Counted from the stretch's first letter, positions 8,100-17,021 are shown. The stretch is DNA of 48,251 nt from an uncultured Collinsella sp. (GCA_900540985.1 UQIC01000016.1:1-48251), one strand, 5' to 3'. Numbers and translations: made by a program. The notes: generated by a model not told the origin, from the sequence alone.

Positions 8100-8378
8100 A
8101 TGCCGGGAGAGGGTTTTAAGGCGCTTGCCGATCCAACGCGACGGCGCATTTTGGAGTTGCTGCGCGAGGGCAATTGCACGGCGGGGGAGCTTGCCGAGCA
8201 TTTCGATATCAGTAAGCCGTCGCTGAGCCATCACTTGGCGACGCTCAAAAACGCCGGGTTGGTGACCGACGAGCGCCATGGCCAAAACATCGTATACAGC
8301 TTAAACACCACCGTCATGCAGGATTTAATTGGCTGGTTTATGGGCTTTACAAACACTGAAGGTGATAAGGATGAATAA
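8100..8378 (+). CDS. ArsR-family winged-helix repressor, SdpR type
   Basis: The 92-residue protein is a compact winged helix. FKALADPTRRRILELLREG forms the first helices, SKPSLSHHLATLKNAGLV is the recognition helix, and GQNIVYSLN the wing. The absence of a CxC metal motif, together with an SdpI-like gene immediately downstream, matches SdpR, the autorepressor that SdpI sequesters at the membrane. The ATG at 8100 has AGGAGG (8090-8095) four bases upstream; an earlier in-frame ATG at 8082 lacks a ribosome-binding site. The stop overlaps the next gene by 8 nt. Confidence 0.85.
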   Translation: MPGEGFKALADPTRRRILELLREGNCTAGELAEHFDISKPSLSHHLATLKNAGLVTDERHGQNIVYSLNTTVMQDLIGWFMGFTNTEGDKDE

Positions 8379-9075
8379 CGAAAACAAAGGCATTCACCCC
8401 ACGGGGGTATCGTCGCGCGTGTGGATCGCGCTGGTCGCTCTGTGCGTCGCCAATGTCGTAGCGCACCTCATGGTGATGCCGAGCTTGCCTGCGCAGATTC
8501 CCACGCACTGGGGCGCGAACGGCGCCGTCGACGGTTGGGGTCCTAGCTGGATGGCCTCCGCGCTCGGCGTGCTGCCTCTGGCGCTTCTCGCAATGTTCTG
8601 CGTGGTGCCGCGCATCGACCCCAAAGGTGAGGCATATCGAACCTCGGGCAAGTTCTACCAGGGCTTCGTAATCGCCTTCACCTTGTTCATGTGCGCCATA
8701 AGCTGGCTGGGAGAGCTTACGGTCTGGGGCGTGGTGCCGGCGGTCGGTTCGGTCAACGTGCTGATTTCCGGTGTTGTCGGTTTGCTGTTCATCGGCGTAG
8801 GCAACTACTTGCCGCGTGTGAAGCAGAACTATACGCTCGGTATCAAGACACCTTGGGCACTTGCCGATCCCGAGAACTGGCGCCGTACGCAGCGTTTTGG
8901 CGGCGCCTGCTTTATGGTGCTGGGTATTGGCCTGATTGTGATGGGCGTGGCAGGCAGCGTGCTTTCGAGTGAAGTCGTCGCCGCGGTGATTGCGGTTCTG
9001 GCGTTTGGTTCGGTCGGAGCCGTCTACGTCTACTCGTATCTGCTGTGGCGCAAATCGCAGCGAGCCGCTCGCTAA
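8371..9075 (+). CDS. SdpI-family membrane protein (DUF1648 plus SdpI domains)
   Basis: The 234-residue protein has about six hydrophobic helices. The first domain carries the DUF1648 signature PxxIPTHWGANGxxDGW (residues 43-59), and the second the SdpI motif NYLPRVKQNYTLGIKTPWAL with the following WRRTQRFGG. In Bacillus, SdpI gives immunity to the SdpC toxin and captures SdpR; many genomes hold such pairs without the toxin. The ATG at 8371 is internal to the end of the regulator gene (8-nt overlap), so translation is coupled. No sdpC-like toxin gene is visible here, so the signal is unknown. Confidence 0.82.
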   Translation: MNNENKGIHPTGVSSRVWIALVALCVANVVAHLMVMPSLPAQIPTHWGANGAVDGWGPSWMASALGVLPLALLAMFCVVPRIDPKGEAYRTSGKFYQGFVIAFTLFMCAISWLGELTVWGVVPAVGSVNVLISGVVGLLFIGVGNYLPRVKQNYTLGIKTPWALADPENWRRTQRFGGACFMVLGIGLIVMGVAGSVLSSEVVAAVIAVLAFGSVGAVYVYSYLLWRKSQRAAR

Positions 9076-9258
9076 GGTTGCGGAAAACTAGCGTACGCAG
9101 TTCATAGTGTGTTCTGGGGGACTTTTCCCAGGTAGTATTAGGGGGTGTGGGCAACCATGCCCCTTTTCGTTAAGTTTCAGAGCTGATTTCCTCATTTCGT
9201 TTCCACTAAAGCGAAACAAGAATAGGAAAACGGCAGGTCAGAAAGGTAAAATAGGACA

Positions 9259-10938
9259 ATGGCGGAGTTTATCTACCAGATGTATCAGGCTCGCAAGGCC
9301 CATGGCGACAAGGTGATCCTTGACGACGTGACACTGAGCTTCTACCCCGGTGCCAAGATCGGCGTCGTGGGCCCCAACGGTATGGGCAAGTCGACCCTGC
9401 TCAAGATCATGGCCGGCATCGAGGAGGTCTCCAACGGCGATGCCAGGCTCACCCCCGGCTACACCGTGGGCATCCTGCAGCAGGAGCCGCCGCTCGACGA
9501 CGACAAGACCGTCATCGAGAACGTGCGCATGGCGTTTGGCGATATGATCGCCAAGGTCGATCGCTTCAATAAGATCGGCGAGGAGATGTGCGACCCGGAC
9601 TGCGACATGGATGCCCTCATGGCCGAGATGGGAAAGCTCCAGGACGAGATCGACGCCGCCGACGGCTGGGATATCGATTCCAAGCTCGGTCAGGCCATGG
9701 ACGCCCTGCAGCTGCCCGATTCCGACATGCCGGTCAACGTGCTTTCCGGCGGCGAGCGCCGCCGTGTGGCCCTGTGCAAGCTGCTGCTCGAGGCTCCCGA
9801 CCTGCTGCTGCTCGACGAGCCCACGAACCACCTGGACGCCGAGTCGATCCTGTGGCTCGAGCACTTCCTGCACAACTACCAGGGCGCGGTGCTTGCCGTC
9901 ACACACGATCGCTACTTCCTGGACAACGTTGCCGAGTGGATCTGCGAGGTCGACCGCGGCCACCTTTATCCCTACAAGGGCAACTACTCCACGTATCTGG
10001 AGACCAAGGCTGCCCGTATCGAGGCACAGGGCAACCGCGACGCCAAGCTCGCCAAGCGCATGGAGGCCGAGCTCGAGTGGGTGCGCAGCTCGCCCAAGGC
10101 CCGTCAGGCCAAGAACAAGGCCCGTCTGGCCCGCTACGAGGAGATGGAGGCTGAGGCGCGCGCCAGCCAGAAGCTCGACTGGACTGACATTCGCATCCCT
10201 GTCGGCCCGCGTCTGGGCAACAAGGTGCTCGAGGCCCATCACCTGCACAAGGAGTTCGACGGTCGCGTGCTCATCGATGACCTTTCGTTCACCCTGCCGC
10301 GCAACGGCATTGTGGGCGTCATCGGCCCCAATGGTGTCGGTAAGACCACACTCTTCAAGACCATCGTGGGTCTGGAACCGCTGACTTCGGGCGAGCTCGA
10401 GGTGGGCGAGACCGTCAAGATCTCCTATGTCGACCAGAACCGTTCTGGCATCGACCCCGATAAGAACCTGTGGGAGGTCGTCTCGGATGGCCTGGACCAC
10501 ATGATGGTCGGCGAGACCGAGGTTCCGAGCCGCGCTTATGTGGCGAGCTTTGGCTTTAAGGGCCAGGACCAGCAGAAGCGCGCTGGCGTACTCTCCGGTG
10601 GCGAGCGCAATCGTCTGAACCTGGCGCTCACGCTCAAACAGGGCGGCAACCTGCTGCTCCTCGATGAGCCCACGAACGACCTCGACGTCGAGACGCTGTC
10701 CTCGCTCGAGGCGGCGCTGCTCGAGTTCCCGGGCTGCTCGGTGGTCATTAGCCACGACCGTATGTTCTTGGACCGCGTCGCCACGCACATTCTGGCGTGG
10801 GAGGGCACCGACGAGAATCCGGGCAACTGGTATTGGTTCGAGGGCAACTTCGAGGCCTATCAGGCCAACCGCATCGAGCGTCTGGGCGAGGACGCAGCCC
10901 AGCCGCATCGTATTCACCGCAAGCTGACGCGTGATTAG
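9259..10938 (+). CDS. ettA: Energy-dependent translational throttle protein EttA (ABC-F ATPase)
   Basis: The 559-residue protein has two ABC domains and no membrane segments. The first has Walker A GPNGMGKST, signature LSGGERRRVAL and Walker B LLLLDEPTNHLD; the second has GPNGVGKTT, LSGGERNRLNL and LLLLDEPTNDLD. A charged linker (about residues 240-310) lies between them. Length and the N-terminal AEFIYQMYQARKAHGDK match EttA, which binds the ribosomal E site and gates entry into elongation according to ATP/ADP ratio. The gene stands alone between 5' AT-rich sequence and a strong terminator. Confidence 0.9.
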   Translation: MAEFIYQMYQARKAHGDKVILDDVTLSFYPGAKIGVVGPNGMGKSTLLKIMAGIEEVSNGDARLTPGYTVGILQQEPPLDDDKTVIENVRMAFGDMIAKVDRFNKIGEEMCDPDCDMDALMAEMGKLQDEIDAADGWDIDSKLGQAMDALQLPDSDMPVNVLSGGERRRVALCKLLLEAPDLLLLDEPTNHLDAESILWLEHFLHNYQGAVLAVTHDRYFLDNVAEWICEVDRGHLYPYKGNYSTYLETKAARIEAQGNRDAKLAKRMEAELEWVRSSPKARQAKNKARLARYEEMEAEARASQKLDWTDIRIPVGPRLGNKVLEAHHLHKEFDGRVLIDDLSFTLPRNGIVGVIGPNGVGKTTLFKTIVGLEPLTSGELEVGETVKISYVDQNRSGIDPDKNLWEVVSDGLDHMMVGETEVPSRAYVASFGFKGQDQQKRAGVLSGGERNRLNLALTLKQGGNLLLLDEPTNDLDVETLSSLEAALLEFPGCSVVISHDRMFLDRVATHILAWEGTDENPGNWYWFEGNFEAYQANRIERLGEDAAQPHRIHRKLTRD

Positions 10939-10959
10939 TCGAGCTCAGGTGACCTAATG

Positions 10960-10998
10960 AGAAGGGGACGATAACCTTGAGGGTTATCGTCCCCTTCT
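10960..10998 (+). terminator. Long perfect terminator hairpin after ettA
   Basis: Positions 10960-10976 and 10982-10998 are a perfect 17-bp inverted repeat (AGAAGGGGACGATAACC and complement) with a 5-nt loop. It lies between the convergent ettA and the minus-strand gene whose stop codon is at 11000, so it may serve both. Confidence 0.8.
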
Positions 10999-10999
10999 G

Positions 11000-12298
11000 T
11001 TACTTGGTAGAAGGATCGACTTTATCGATGGTCCAGGCGGCTCCGAGACTGCCGGTGGTGTTGCGGCGGATGCGCACGGTAACCTCGTGGCGCTCGCCGG
11101 CCTGCGTGTAGCGCAGGGGGAAGCTTGCGCGGTTTCGCGCGGCCTCGATGGTACCGCGCTCGCGGGCGATCCAGTAGTACTCGCCGACGATGCCGAGTGT
11201 GTCGGCGCCGTAGGGGAGATAGGTCGACAGCTGGTGCAGAAGCGGGCCGGGACAGAAGACCTCGGTTGCGAAATCGATGGGGAAGTCCTCGGGGATGGCG
11301 GGCGCTGCAGGTGCGGGGGCTGGGGCCGCTGCGGGTGCCGAAGCCGGTGCCGGTGCGGGAATTTGGTCGCAAGCAGCGGCGGACACGGACTCGATGACGG
11401 GTGCGGGCTCCGGCGTCGCTTCCGGCCTGGTCGTGGAATCTGCGGGCTTCACGATGGCGGGCGCGTCTGCTGCTGCAGTTTCAACCTCAACCTGCGCCGC
11501 GTTCTCGTTCTCGACGCTCGACTTTGCCTCGATGGGCGTGGACGCCATGGTGGTGATGCCGGCGTTTGCGTTTTCGGGGTCATAGACGACCGTGAGCGAG
11601 ATGGCGGGCTTCGGCGTCTCGGGCTCCGGCGTCGACTCGATAGCGTCTTGATCGTCGGGCTGATCGTCCTCGGCCTCGTCGCTAAAGACATCGCTGTTTT
11701 GGAACGCAGGCGTCTCGGGTTGGTTAGCGGCTTCTTCGGCTGTCGGCTTGGGAGCCTCGTTGAGCTCCGCAGTGGCTTCCTGCTCGGATATGACTTCGGG
11801 ATCGGTCGTGGCGGCGATTTCGGTTTCGGCTTCTGCCGTTACCTCAATAGCGACTTCGATCTCTGCCTCGGGCACGGGTTCCGGCACGACTTCAACCATG
11901 GCTTCGGGCTCGGGACGCTTAACGTGCTTGGGGCGCACGGCCTTGAGGTCCTTCTCGCCGCGCTTTTTCTTTTTGTAGGACTGCTTGGCGCCCTTGACGG
12001 CCTTGGGCTTGTCCTCGCCTTTGGCAAGGGCGGTATCCCAGGCCTCGTTGGCGATGACGGTGGCATACAGGCGACCGCCCTTAAAGACGGTCAGCTTAAT
12101 GCAGTCGTCGAGCTCCTCGAGCAGCTCGCGCGTGGACTCAAAGCCCAGGTCATAAGCGACCATGTCACCAGCGGCGAGTGCCTCCTCGACCTGCGTCATA
12201 AACGTTTGCTTGCCGCACCCAATCGCATCGCGCAACAGACGATACAGATAGATGTGGTTGCCCAGCGATAGCGTGGGCTTAACTATTGTCTTGCTCAT
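11000..12298 (-). CDS. Unrecognised protein: two folded ends joined by a long acidic Ala/Pro/Glu-rich linker
   Basis: The 432-residue protein is not recognised. Residues 1-95 form a compact, mixed alpha/beta-looking domain (LSLGNHIYLYRLLRDAIGCG, then KLTVFKGGRLYATVIANEAW). A Lys-rich patch follows at about 100-130. Residues 130-335 are low complexity, rich in Glu, Ala, Pro and Thr, with alternating Ala-Pro runs near 320. Residues 340-432 form a second folded segment with ADTLGIVGEYYWIARERGTIEAARNRA and an Arg-rich end. No signal peptide or membrane segment is seen. The ATG at 12298 is chosen because AGAGGAGATTT lies just upstream; an in-frame ATG at 12370 has no ribosome-binding site. The N-terminal domain could be a winged-helix or LOTUS-like fold, but this is only an impression. 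Confidence 0.75.
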   Translation of the reverse strand: MSKTIVKPTLSLGNHIYLYRLLRDAIGCGKQTFMTQVEEALAAGDMVAYDLGFESTRELLEELDDCIKLTVFKGGRLYATVIANEAWDTALAKGEDKPKAVKGAKQSYKKKKRGEKDLKAVRPKHVKRPEPEAMVEVVPEPVPEAEIEVAIEVTAEAETEIAATTDPEVISEQEATAELNEAPKPTAEEAANQPETPAFQNSDVFSDEAEDDQPDDQDAIESTPEPETPKPAISLTVVYDPENANAGITTMASTPIEAKSSVENENAAQVEVETAAADAPAIVKPADSTTRPEATPEPAPVIESVSAAACDQIPAPAPASAPAAAPAPAPAAPAIPEDFPIDFATEVFCPGPLLHQLSTYLPYGADTLGIVGEYYWIARERGTIEAARNRASFPLRYTQAGERHEVTVRIRRNTTGSLGAAWTIDKVDPSTK

Positions 12299-12369
12299 GG
12301 CAAATCTCCTCTTTACACACCAAAGCATCTTACCATCGCACGGGGCTTGCCATCTCGTCGCCCAAGGCA

Positions 12370-12402
12370 AACGGGCGCGACCGTTGCCGGTTCGCGCCCG
12401 TT
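12370..12402 (-). terminator. Hairpin between two minus-strand genes
   Basis: AACGGGCGCGA (12370-12380) and TCGCGCCCGTT (12392-12402) form a perfect 11-bp stem with an 11-nt loop. It lies just downstream of the membrane-protein gene ending at 12437 and upstream of the next minus-strand gene, so it probably separates two transcription units. Confidence 0.6.
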
Positions 12403-12436
12403 ATGCAGGTCGGTTATCTATGAGAGGCAAACGTGC

Positions 12437-13381
12437 TTAGTTACCCGATGTCGTGCCTTGGCTCGAGCTGTCAGATGCCGTGCCGGACGCGGTTCCGCTC
12501 GAGCTGCTGGTGTTGCTGTTGTCGGTAGATCCCGTGCCCGATGCATTGCCGCTCGTCTGGTCACCCGTGCTCGGCTGAGAGCCGTCAGTCGTTTGGCTTG
12601 AGTCGGTCGTGCCGGATTGCGTGCCGCCGCTGTTCGTAGAGGAATCGGCACTCTGCGACTGATCGGGGGTGTTCGAGGACGAGTCGGTGGATGCGGGGTT
12701 GCCCTGTGAGTCCTCCTGCTGGCTTTGCGATTGACCGGAGCTATCCGCGTCGTGCTCGGTCGTGCTCGACGAAAGGATTGGCTCGGGGCGCTCGCCCAGA
12801 CCCTCACCGGCGGTGGTGATAAGGATGGCACCGGTGCAGGCGATGACCGCGACGATGGCGATGGCGATCGAGAAGATGATGACCTTCTTTTGCGTCTGGC
12901 TGCGCTCTGCCGCCGCCTTGGCGCGCAAGCTGTTGGGAGCGACGCGCGCCGTGGTCGCGCGCCCCGCAATCTGGCGCATCTCTTGCGTAGTCGCGGCGCC
13001 GCCCAGGTGCTCCTCGGCATCAAACTCAACGGGCTCATAGGCGCCGGCGGGGTAGTCGACGTCGGCGTGCGTACCTTTGAGGGCTTTGGCGCTGGCAGAG
13101 ATAAAGTGGCGGTAGACCTGCGAGGACACAACGGTGATGACCGAGCTCACGGCGGCGCCAATTACTGAACCAGCGATACCAATCTTGGAAGCAAGCGCGA
13201 CGCTTGTGGCGGCGGCTGCGGCGCCGGCGATGATCTGAGGAATGGAAATGTCATCGAACAGGCCCTTTTTGGGCGCGATGGCCATGGTCTGTCCGATGGA
13301 ATGGTTTTCGTGAACGCCGTTGTTGAGCGCGGCCGGTGTCATGACGCGCGTGCGCGGCGCGTCGGTGTACTTGGTTGTCAT
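12437..13381 (-). CDS. Unrecognised membrane protein with a Ser/Thr/Gly-rich C-terminal tail
   Basis: The 314-residue protein has a hydrophobic Ala/Val/Ile-rich region at about 40-90 (IPQIIAGAAAAATSVAL, then GSVIGAAVSSVITVV), a basic stretch RAKAAAERSQTQKK, one clear membrane helix (VIIFSIAIAIVAVIACTGAI, about 160-185), and a tail of more than 100 residues almost entirely Ser, Thr, Gly, Gln, Asp and Asn. The tail is presumably outside the cell and disordered or wall-spanning. The ATG at 13381 follows GGGAGG. No enzymatic motif is visible; its neighbour is the other unrecognised gene at 11000-12298. Confidence 0.72.
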   Translation of the reverse strand: MTTKYTDAPRTRVMTPAALNNGVHENHSIGQTMAIAPKKGLFDDISIPQIIAGAAAAATSVALASKIGIAGSVIGAAVSSVITVVSSQVYRHFISASAKALKGTHADVDYPAGAYEPVEFDAEEHLGGAATTQEMRQIAGRATTARVAPNSLRAKAAAERSQTQKKVIIFSIAIAIVAVIACTGAILITTAGEGLGERPEPILSSSTTEHDADSSGQSQSQQEDSQGNPASTDSSSNTPDQSQSADSSTNSGGTQSGTTDSSQTTDGSQPSTGDQTSGNASGTGSTDNSNTSSSSGTASGTASDSSSQGTTSGN

Positions 13382-13490
13382 ACGGGGCCCTCCCGGTGTA
13401 AATCTGCTTCGTTTCATGCAGCCATCAGGGTACCCACCAGATGTGAATCGTACGTGACATTTAACAGATACCATCAACTCATCAATTACT

Positions 13491-13536
13491 CACCAAGTTG
13501 GTGGGATGCGGTTACACCCGGCGGTTGAACTACAAT
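13491..13536 (+). promoter_or_regulatory. Candidate nadE promoter region with a palindrome
   Basis: TACAAT (13531-13536) resembles a -10 box 49 nt ahead of nadE. CACCAAGTTGGTG (13491-13503) is a perfect 6-bp-arm palindrome around a central G and could be an operator. No good -35 box was found. Confidence 0.35.
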
Positions 13537-13584
13537 AGGGCTTGCTAATTGTTGTGAATGGCGTCTACGCACGGGAGCATTCTT

Positions 13585-15564
13585 ATGAATCTTCACCTTT
13601 CTCAGTCTGATGGCTTTTTGCGTGTGGCGGCGGCGTCGCCGCGGATTCGCGTGGCCGATGTCGAGGGCAATGCCGAGGTTGCGCTGGCGGCTGTTCGCGA
13701 TGCTGCCGAGCGTGGCGTTCGCGCGCTGGTGCTGCCCGAGCTTAACCTGACCGGCTATACCGCGGCCGACCTGTTCCACAATCGCACGCTGTTGCATGCC
13801 TGCGAGGCTGCTCTGGTGCATATCCTCGATGAAACCCGCGAGCTGCCGATTGTCTTTACTATCGGTCTTCCCGTTGCAGTTGCCGAGAATATCTACAACT
13901 GCGCCGCCGTGTGCTGCGCGGGCGAGCTTTTGGGTCTTACGGCTAAGAAGTATCTGCCCAACTATGGCGAGTTCTATGAGCGTCGCTGGTTTGCTCCGGC
14001 GCCTGCGGATCCCGTGTGGGTCGAGTTTGCCGGTCAGGGTCCGGTTCCGCTGGGTTCGGGGCTTATCTACCGTTGCTGTGATGAGGGTGCCGAGGACCTG
14101 GTGTTGGGCGTTGAGGTTTGTGAGGACCTGTGGGTGCCGGCGCCCCCTTCGACCGAGATGGCGCTTGCCGGTGCGACGGTGATCCTCAACCCGTCGGCCT
14201 CGGACGAGATTATCGGTAAGGCAGATTACCGCCGCAGCCTCATCTCCAATCAGAGTGCGCGCCTGTACTGTGCCTATGCCTATGCAGACGCGAGCGAGGG
14301 CGAGTCCACGACCGACATGGTCTTTGCGGGGGAGAACCTCGTCTACGAAAACGGCTCCAAGCTCGCCGCCACCAAACTGCTTACTTGCGATATGGCCGTC
14401 GCCGATGTCGATCTTGACCGTCTGGTTGCCGAGCGCCGCCGCTCGACGACGTGGACGCGCGCGGACGATGCGCCGGAGGCCACGACCGTTGAGTTTTCGT
14501 TTGAGGGCGTGCTCTCCGAGGCTCCTGCCCTGCGCAACGCTTGCGACATCGACCGTGTCTTCCCTCGCGCTCCCTTTGTGCCCGCCGACCATGGCGACCT
14601 GGCCGAGCGTTGCGAGACTATCCTCGACCTGCAGACCGCCGGCCTCAAGACCCGCCTTGCCCATACGGGTACCAAGGCGGCCGTCATCGGTCTTTCGGGC
14701 GGCCTAGACTCCACGTTGGCACTGCTCGTGACCGTGCGCGCCTTTGATGCGCTGGGGCTGCCGCGCACAGGCATCACTGCCGTGTCAATGCCCGGCTTTG
14801 GCACGACGCATCGCACCAAGTCGAATGCCGAGTCGCTCGCCCGCGACCTGGGCGTGAGCTTCCGCGAGGTTTCGATCCACGCGGCTGTGGAGCAGCACTT
14901 CAAGGACATTGAGCATGATCCGGCCGTGCAGGACGTGACCTACGAGAACAGCCAGGCGCGCGAGCGTACGCAGATTCTGATGGATCTGGCCAACCAGGCT
15001 GGCGGTTTTGTCATTGGCACGGGCGACCTGTCGGAGCTGGCGCTCGGCTGGGCTACCTATAACGGCGACCACATGAGCATGTACGCCGTCAACGCGAGCG
15101 TGCCCAAGACGCTTGTGCGCCATCTGGTACGCTATGCCGCCGATGTCTTTGGCGGGCGCATTGCCGAGGTCTTGCTCGATATCCTCGATACGCCGGTGTC
15201 CCCCGAGCTTCTGCCGCCCACGGGCGACGGCGAGATTGCGCAGAAGACCGAGGATTTGGTGGGCCCGTACGAGTTGCACGACTACTTCCTCTACTACCTG
15301 CTGCGTTTTGGCTTTGAGCCGGGCAAGATCTACCGCATGGCGCTCAAGAGCTTCGAGGGCGTCTACGACGCCAAGACCGTCCACACGTGGCTACGTACGT
15401 TCTACCGTCGCTTCTTTGCCCAGCAGTTTAAGCGCAGCTGCCTGCCCGATGGTCCCAAGGTGGGCTCGGTGACGCTCAGCCCGCGCGGCGATTGGCGTAT
15501 GCCGAGTGACGCTAGCTCGCGTCTGTGGCTTGCGCAGATCGACGCGCTCAATCCAGTTGACTAA
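13585..15564 (+). CDS. nadE: Glutamine-dependent NAD+ synthetase
   Basis: The 659-residue protein joins an N-terminal nitrilase-type glutaminase to a C-terminal N-type ATP pyrophosphatase. Visible catalytic triad regions are LPELNLTGYTA (Glu), KKYLPNYGEFYERRWF (Lys) and GVEVCEDLWVP (Cys). The synthetase P-loop is GLSGGLDSTLAL, followed by STGTGDLSELALGW-like sequence (read here as VIGTGDLSELALGW). It amidates nicotinic acid adenine dinucleotide to NAD+ using ammonia channelled from glutamine. The length matches the bacterial two-domain form. ATG 13585 has GGGAG (13573-13577) seven bases upstream; an earlier in-frame start at 13558 lacks one. Confidence 0.92.
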   Translation: MNLHLSQSDGFLRVAAASPRIRVADVEGNAEVALAAVRDAAERGVRALVLPELNLTGYTAADLFHNRTLLHACEAALVHILDETRELPIVFTIGLPVAVAENIYNCAAVCCAGELLGLTAKKYLPNYGEFYERRWFAPAPADPVWVEFAGQGPVPLGSGLIYRCCDEGAEDLVLGVEVCEDLWVPAPPSTEMALAGATVILNPSASDEIIGKADYRRSLISNQSARLYCAYAYADASEGESTTDMVFAGENLVYENGSKLAATKLLTCDMAVADVDLDRLVAERRRSTTWTRADDAPEATTVEFSFEGVLSEAPALRNACDIDRVFPRAPFVPADHGDLAERCETILDLQTAGLKTRLAHTGTKAAVIGLSGGLDSTLALLVTVRAFDALGLPRTGITAVSMPGFGTTHRTKSNAESLARDLGVSFREVSIHAAVEQHFKDIEHDPAVQDVTYENSQARERTQILMDLANQAGGFVIGTGDLSELALGWATYNGDHMSMYAVNASVPKTLVRHLVRYAADVFGGRIAEVLLDILDTPVSPELLPPTGDGEIAQKTEDLVGPYELHDYFLYYLLRFGFEPGKIYRMALKSFEGVYDAKTVHTWLRTFYRRFFAQQFKRSCLPDGPKVGSVTLSPRGDWRMPSDASSRLWLAQIDALNPVD

Positions 15565-15583
15565 GGTTGGCTAAATTGAACCA

Positions 15584-15663
15584 ATACGGGGGTTGCAAGC
15601 GTTACACTTTTGCAATCTGATGGCCCGTATCGCGCGGCGCTCTTGTCGGAGCGCCGCGTTTTT
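15584..15663 (+). promoter_or_regulatory. Structured leader with intrinsic terminator ahead of the aminotransferase gene
   Basis: ATACGGG (15584-15590) can pair with CCCGTAT (15624-15630), enclosing a TTGCAA/TTGCAA stem (15593-15598 with 15610-15615). A terminator hairpin follows: CGCGGCGCTC (15633-15642) with GAGCGCCGCG (15649-15658) and five T (15659-15663). Only 7 nt separate the T-run from the ribosome-binding site AAAGGTGG, so no promoter fits between. The hairpin must therefore be transcribed in the aminotransferase mRNA, which suggests attenuation, although it could also end nadE transcripts. Confidence 0.55.
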
Positions 15664-15682
15664 CATATCGAAAGGTGGCACC

Positions 15683-16846
15683 ATGCAGGCATCGCAGCGT
15701 CTCGACCGCTTTGGCGCGGAGGTCTTCGCCTCGCTCAACAACAAGCTTCTCGCGCTGAAGGCTCAGGGCAAGACCATTTACAACATGAGCGTGGGCACGC
15801 CCGACTTTAAGCCGTACGACCACGTGGTCGAGGCGCTCACGCAGGCAGCCCAAGATCCCGAGATGTGGAAGTATGCCCTGCGCGACCTGCCCGAACTCAA
15901 GCAAGCCGTGTGCGATTACTATGAGCGTCGCTTTGGCGTTTCGGGCATTACGCCGTCTATGGTGCAGTCGTGCAACGGCACGCAGGAGGGCGTGGGCCAT
16001 TTGGGCCTGGCCCTGCTCGATCCGGGTGACACCATTCTGGTTCCCGATCCGTGCTACCCGGTCTTTGAGGCGGGTGCCAAGATCGCCGATGCCAAGCTCG
16101 AATACTATCCGCTGGTTGCCGAGCATAATTACCTGCCCTATGTGGCGGGTATCGATCCCGAGGTGGCCGATCGTGCCAAGTATATGATCGTGTCGCTGCC
16201 CGCGAACCCGGTCGGCTCGGTGGGCACGCCCGAGATCTACGAGGAGATCATCACTTTCGCCCGCGAGCACGACCTGCTCATCGTTCACGACAACGCATAC
16301 TCCGACATCGTGTTCGACGGCGAGCCGGGCGGCAGCTTCTTGCAGTATCCCGGCGCGCTCGAGGTGGGCGTTGAGTTCTTCTCGCTCTCCAAGTCGTTTA
16401 ACGTCACCGGTGCGCGTATCGGCTTTTTGGTCGGTCGCGAGGATGTGGTCTCGGCCTTCGCCAAGCTGCGCAGCCAGATTGACTTCGGTATGTTCTTCCC
16501 GATCCAGAAGGCTGCTATCGCCTGCCTGAACGGTCCGCGCGATGAGGTCGAGGCGCAGCGTCTGAAGTACCAGGAGCGCCGCGATGCCCTGTGCGATGGT
16601 CTTGAGGGCCTGGGCTGGGAGCGTCCCAACGCGCATGGCTCTATGTTTGTGTGGGCCAAGCTTCCCGGTGGTCGCACCGATTCCATGGCGTTTTGCGAGG
16701 AGCTCATGGAGAAGGCCGGCGTCGTGGTGACGCCGGGCGCGAGTTTTGGTCCTTCGGGCGAGGGACACGTGCGCATGGCGCTGGTCCTACCGCCCGATCA
16801 GATCGCTTTGGCTGTCGAGGCCATTCGCGAGGCGGGCCTGTATTAG
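15683..16846 (+). CDS. Class I/II PLP-dependent aminotransferase
   Basis: The 387-residue fold-type I aminotransferase has MSVGTPDFKP (N-terminal substrate loop), NGTQEGVGHLGLALLDPGD, the PLP phosphate and ring contacts SLPANPVGS and VHDNAYSDIVFDG, the Schiff-base lysine in SLSKSFNVTGARIGFLVGR, and a C-terminal Arg region VRMALV. It resembles aspartate/LL-diaminopimelate aminotransferases. ATG 15683 follows AAAGGTGG; upstream in-frame codons to 15593 overlap the leader terminator. In an organism with a DapH-type acetylase (this window, 20695) it could be the N-acetyl-diaminopimelate aminotransferase, but a general aromatic or aspartate role is equally possible. Confidence 0.83.
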   Translation: MQASQRLDRFGAEVFASLNNKLLALKAQGKTIYNMSVGTPDFKPYDHVVEALTQAAQDPEMWKYALRDLPELKQAVCDYYERRFGVSGITPSMVQSCNGTQEGVGHLGLALLDPGDTILVPDPCYPVFEAGAKIADAKLEYYPLVAEHNYLPYVAGIDPEVADRAKYMIVSLPANPVGSVGTPEIYEEIITFAREHDLLIVHDNAYSDIVFDGEPGGSFLQYPGALEVGVEFFSLSKSFNVTGARIGFLVGREDVVSAFAKLRSQIDFGMFFPIQKAAIACLNGPRDEVEAQRLKYQERRDALCDGLEGLGWERPNAHGSMFVWAKLPGGRTDSMAFCEELMEKAGVVVTPGASFGPSGEGHVRMALVLPPDQIALAVEAIREAGLY

Positions 16847-16952
16847 AAACCTATTTCGACTCGTCAATAGCTCGAAACCGATTTCGCGCAGTTATTTTAC
16901 GAATACTGCAAACAATTTCGGTAAACGGTCGATTTTTGGCTGCGAATAGGGG

Positions 16953-17021
16953 CATAATCAAAGTCCCGATTGGATGTATTGGGATTACGACAAGCCGCTC
17001 GGGTCGTTCCCGGGCGGCTTG
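16953..17021 (+). promoter_or_regulatory. ldh promoter -10 box and leader with terminator-like hairpin
   Basis: CATAAT (16953-16958) is a likely -10 box. The expected transcript begins with TCCCGAT (16964-16970) that can pair with ATTGGGA (16978-16984), then a 13-bp hairpin, CAAGCCGCTCGGG (16991-17003) with CCCGGGCGGCTTG (17009-17021), followed by TTTGT. It ends 26 nt before the ldh start, leaving no room for another promoter. The layout mirrors the leader at 15584-15663. Confidence 0.5.

Noticed and set aside
9238..10917. A long minus-strand open frame of about 560 codons across ettA
   Set aside because: It is antisense to a clear ABC-F gene, and its sequence is typical of the complement of a GC-rich coding strand; it has no ribosome-binding site.
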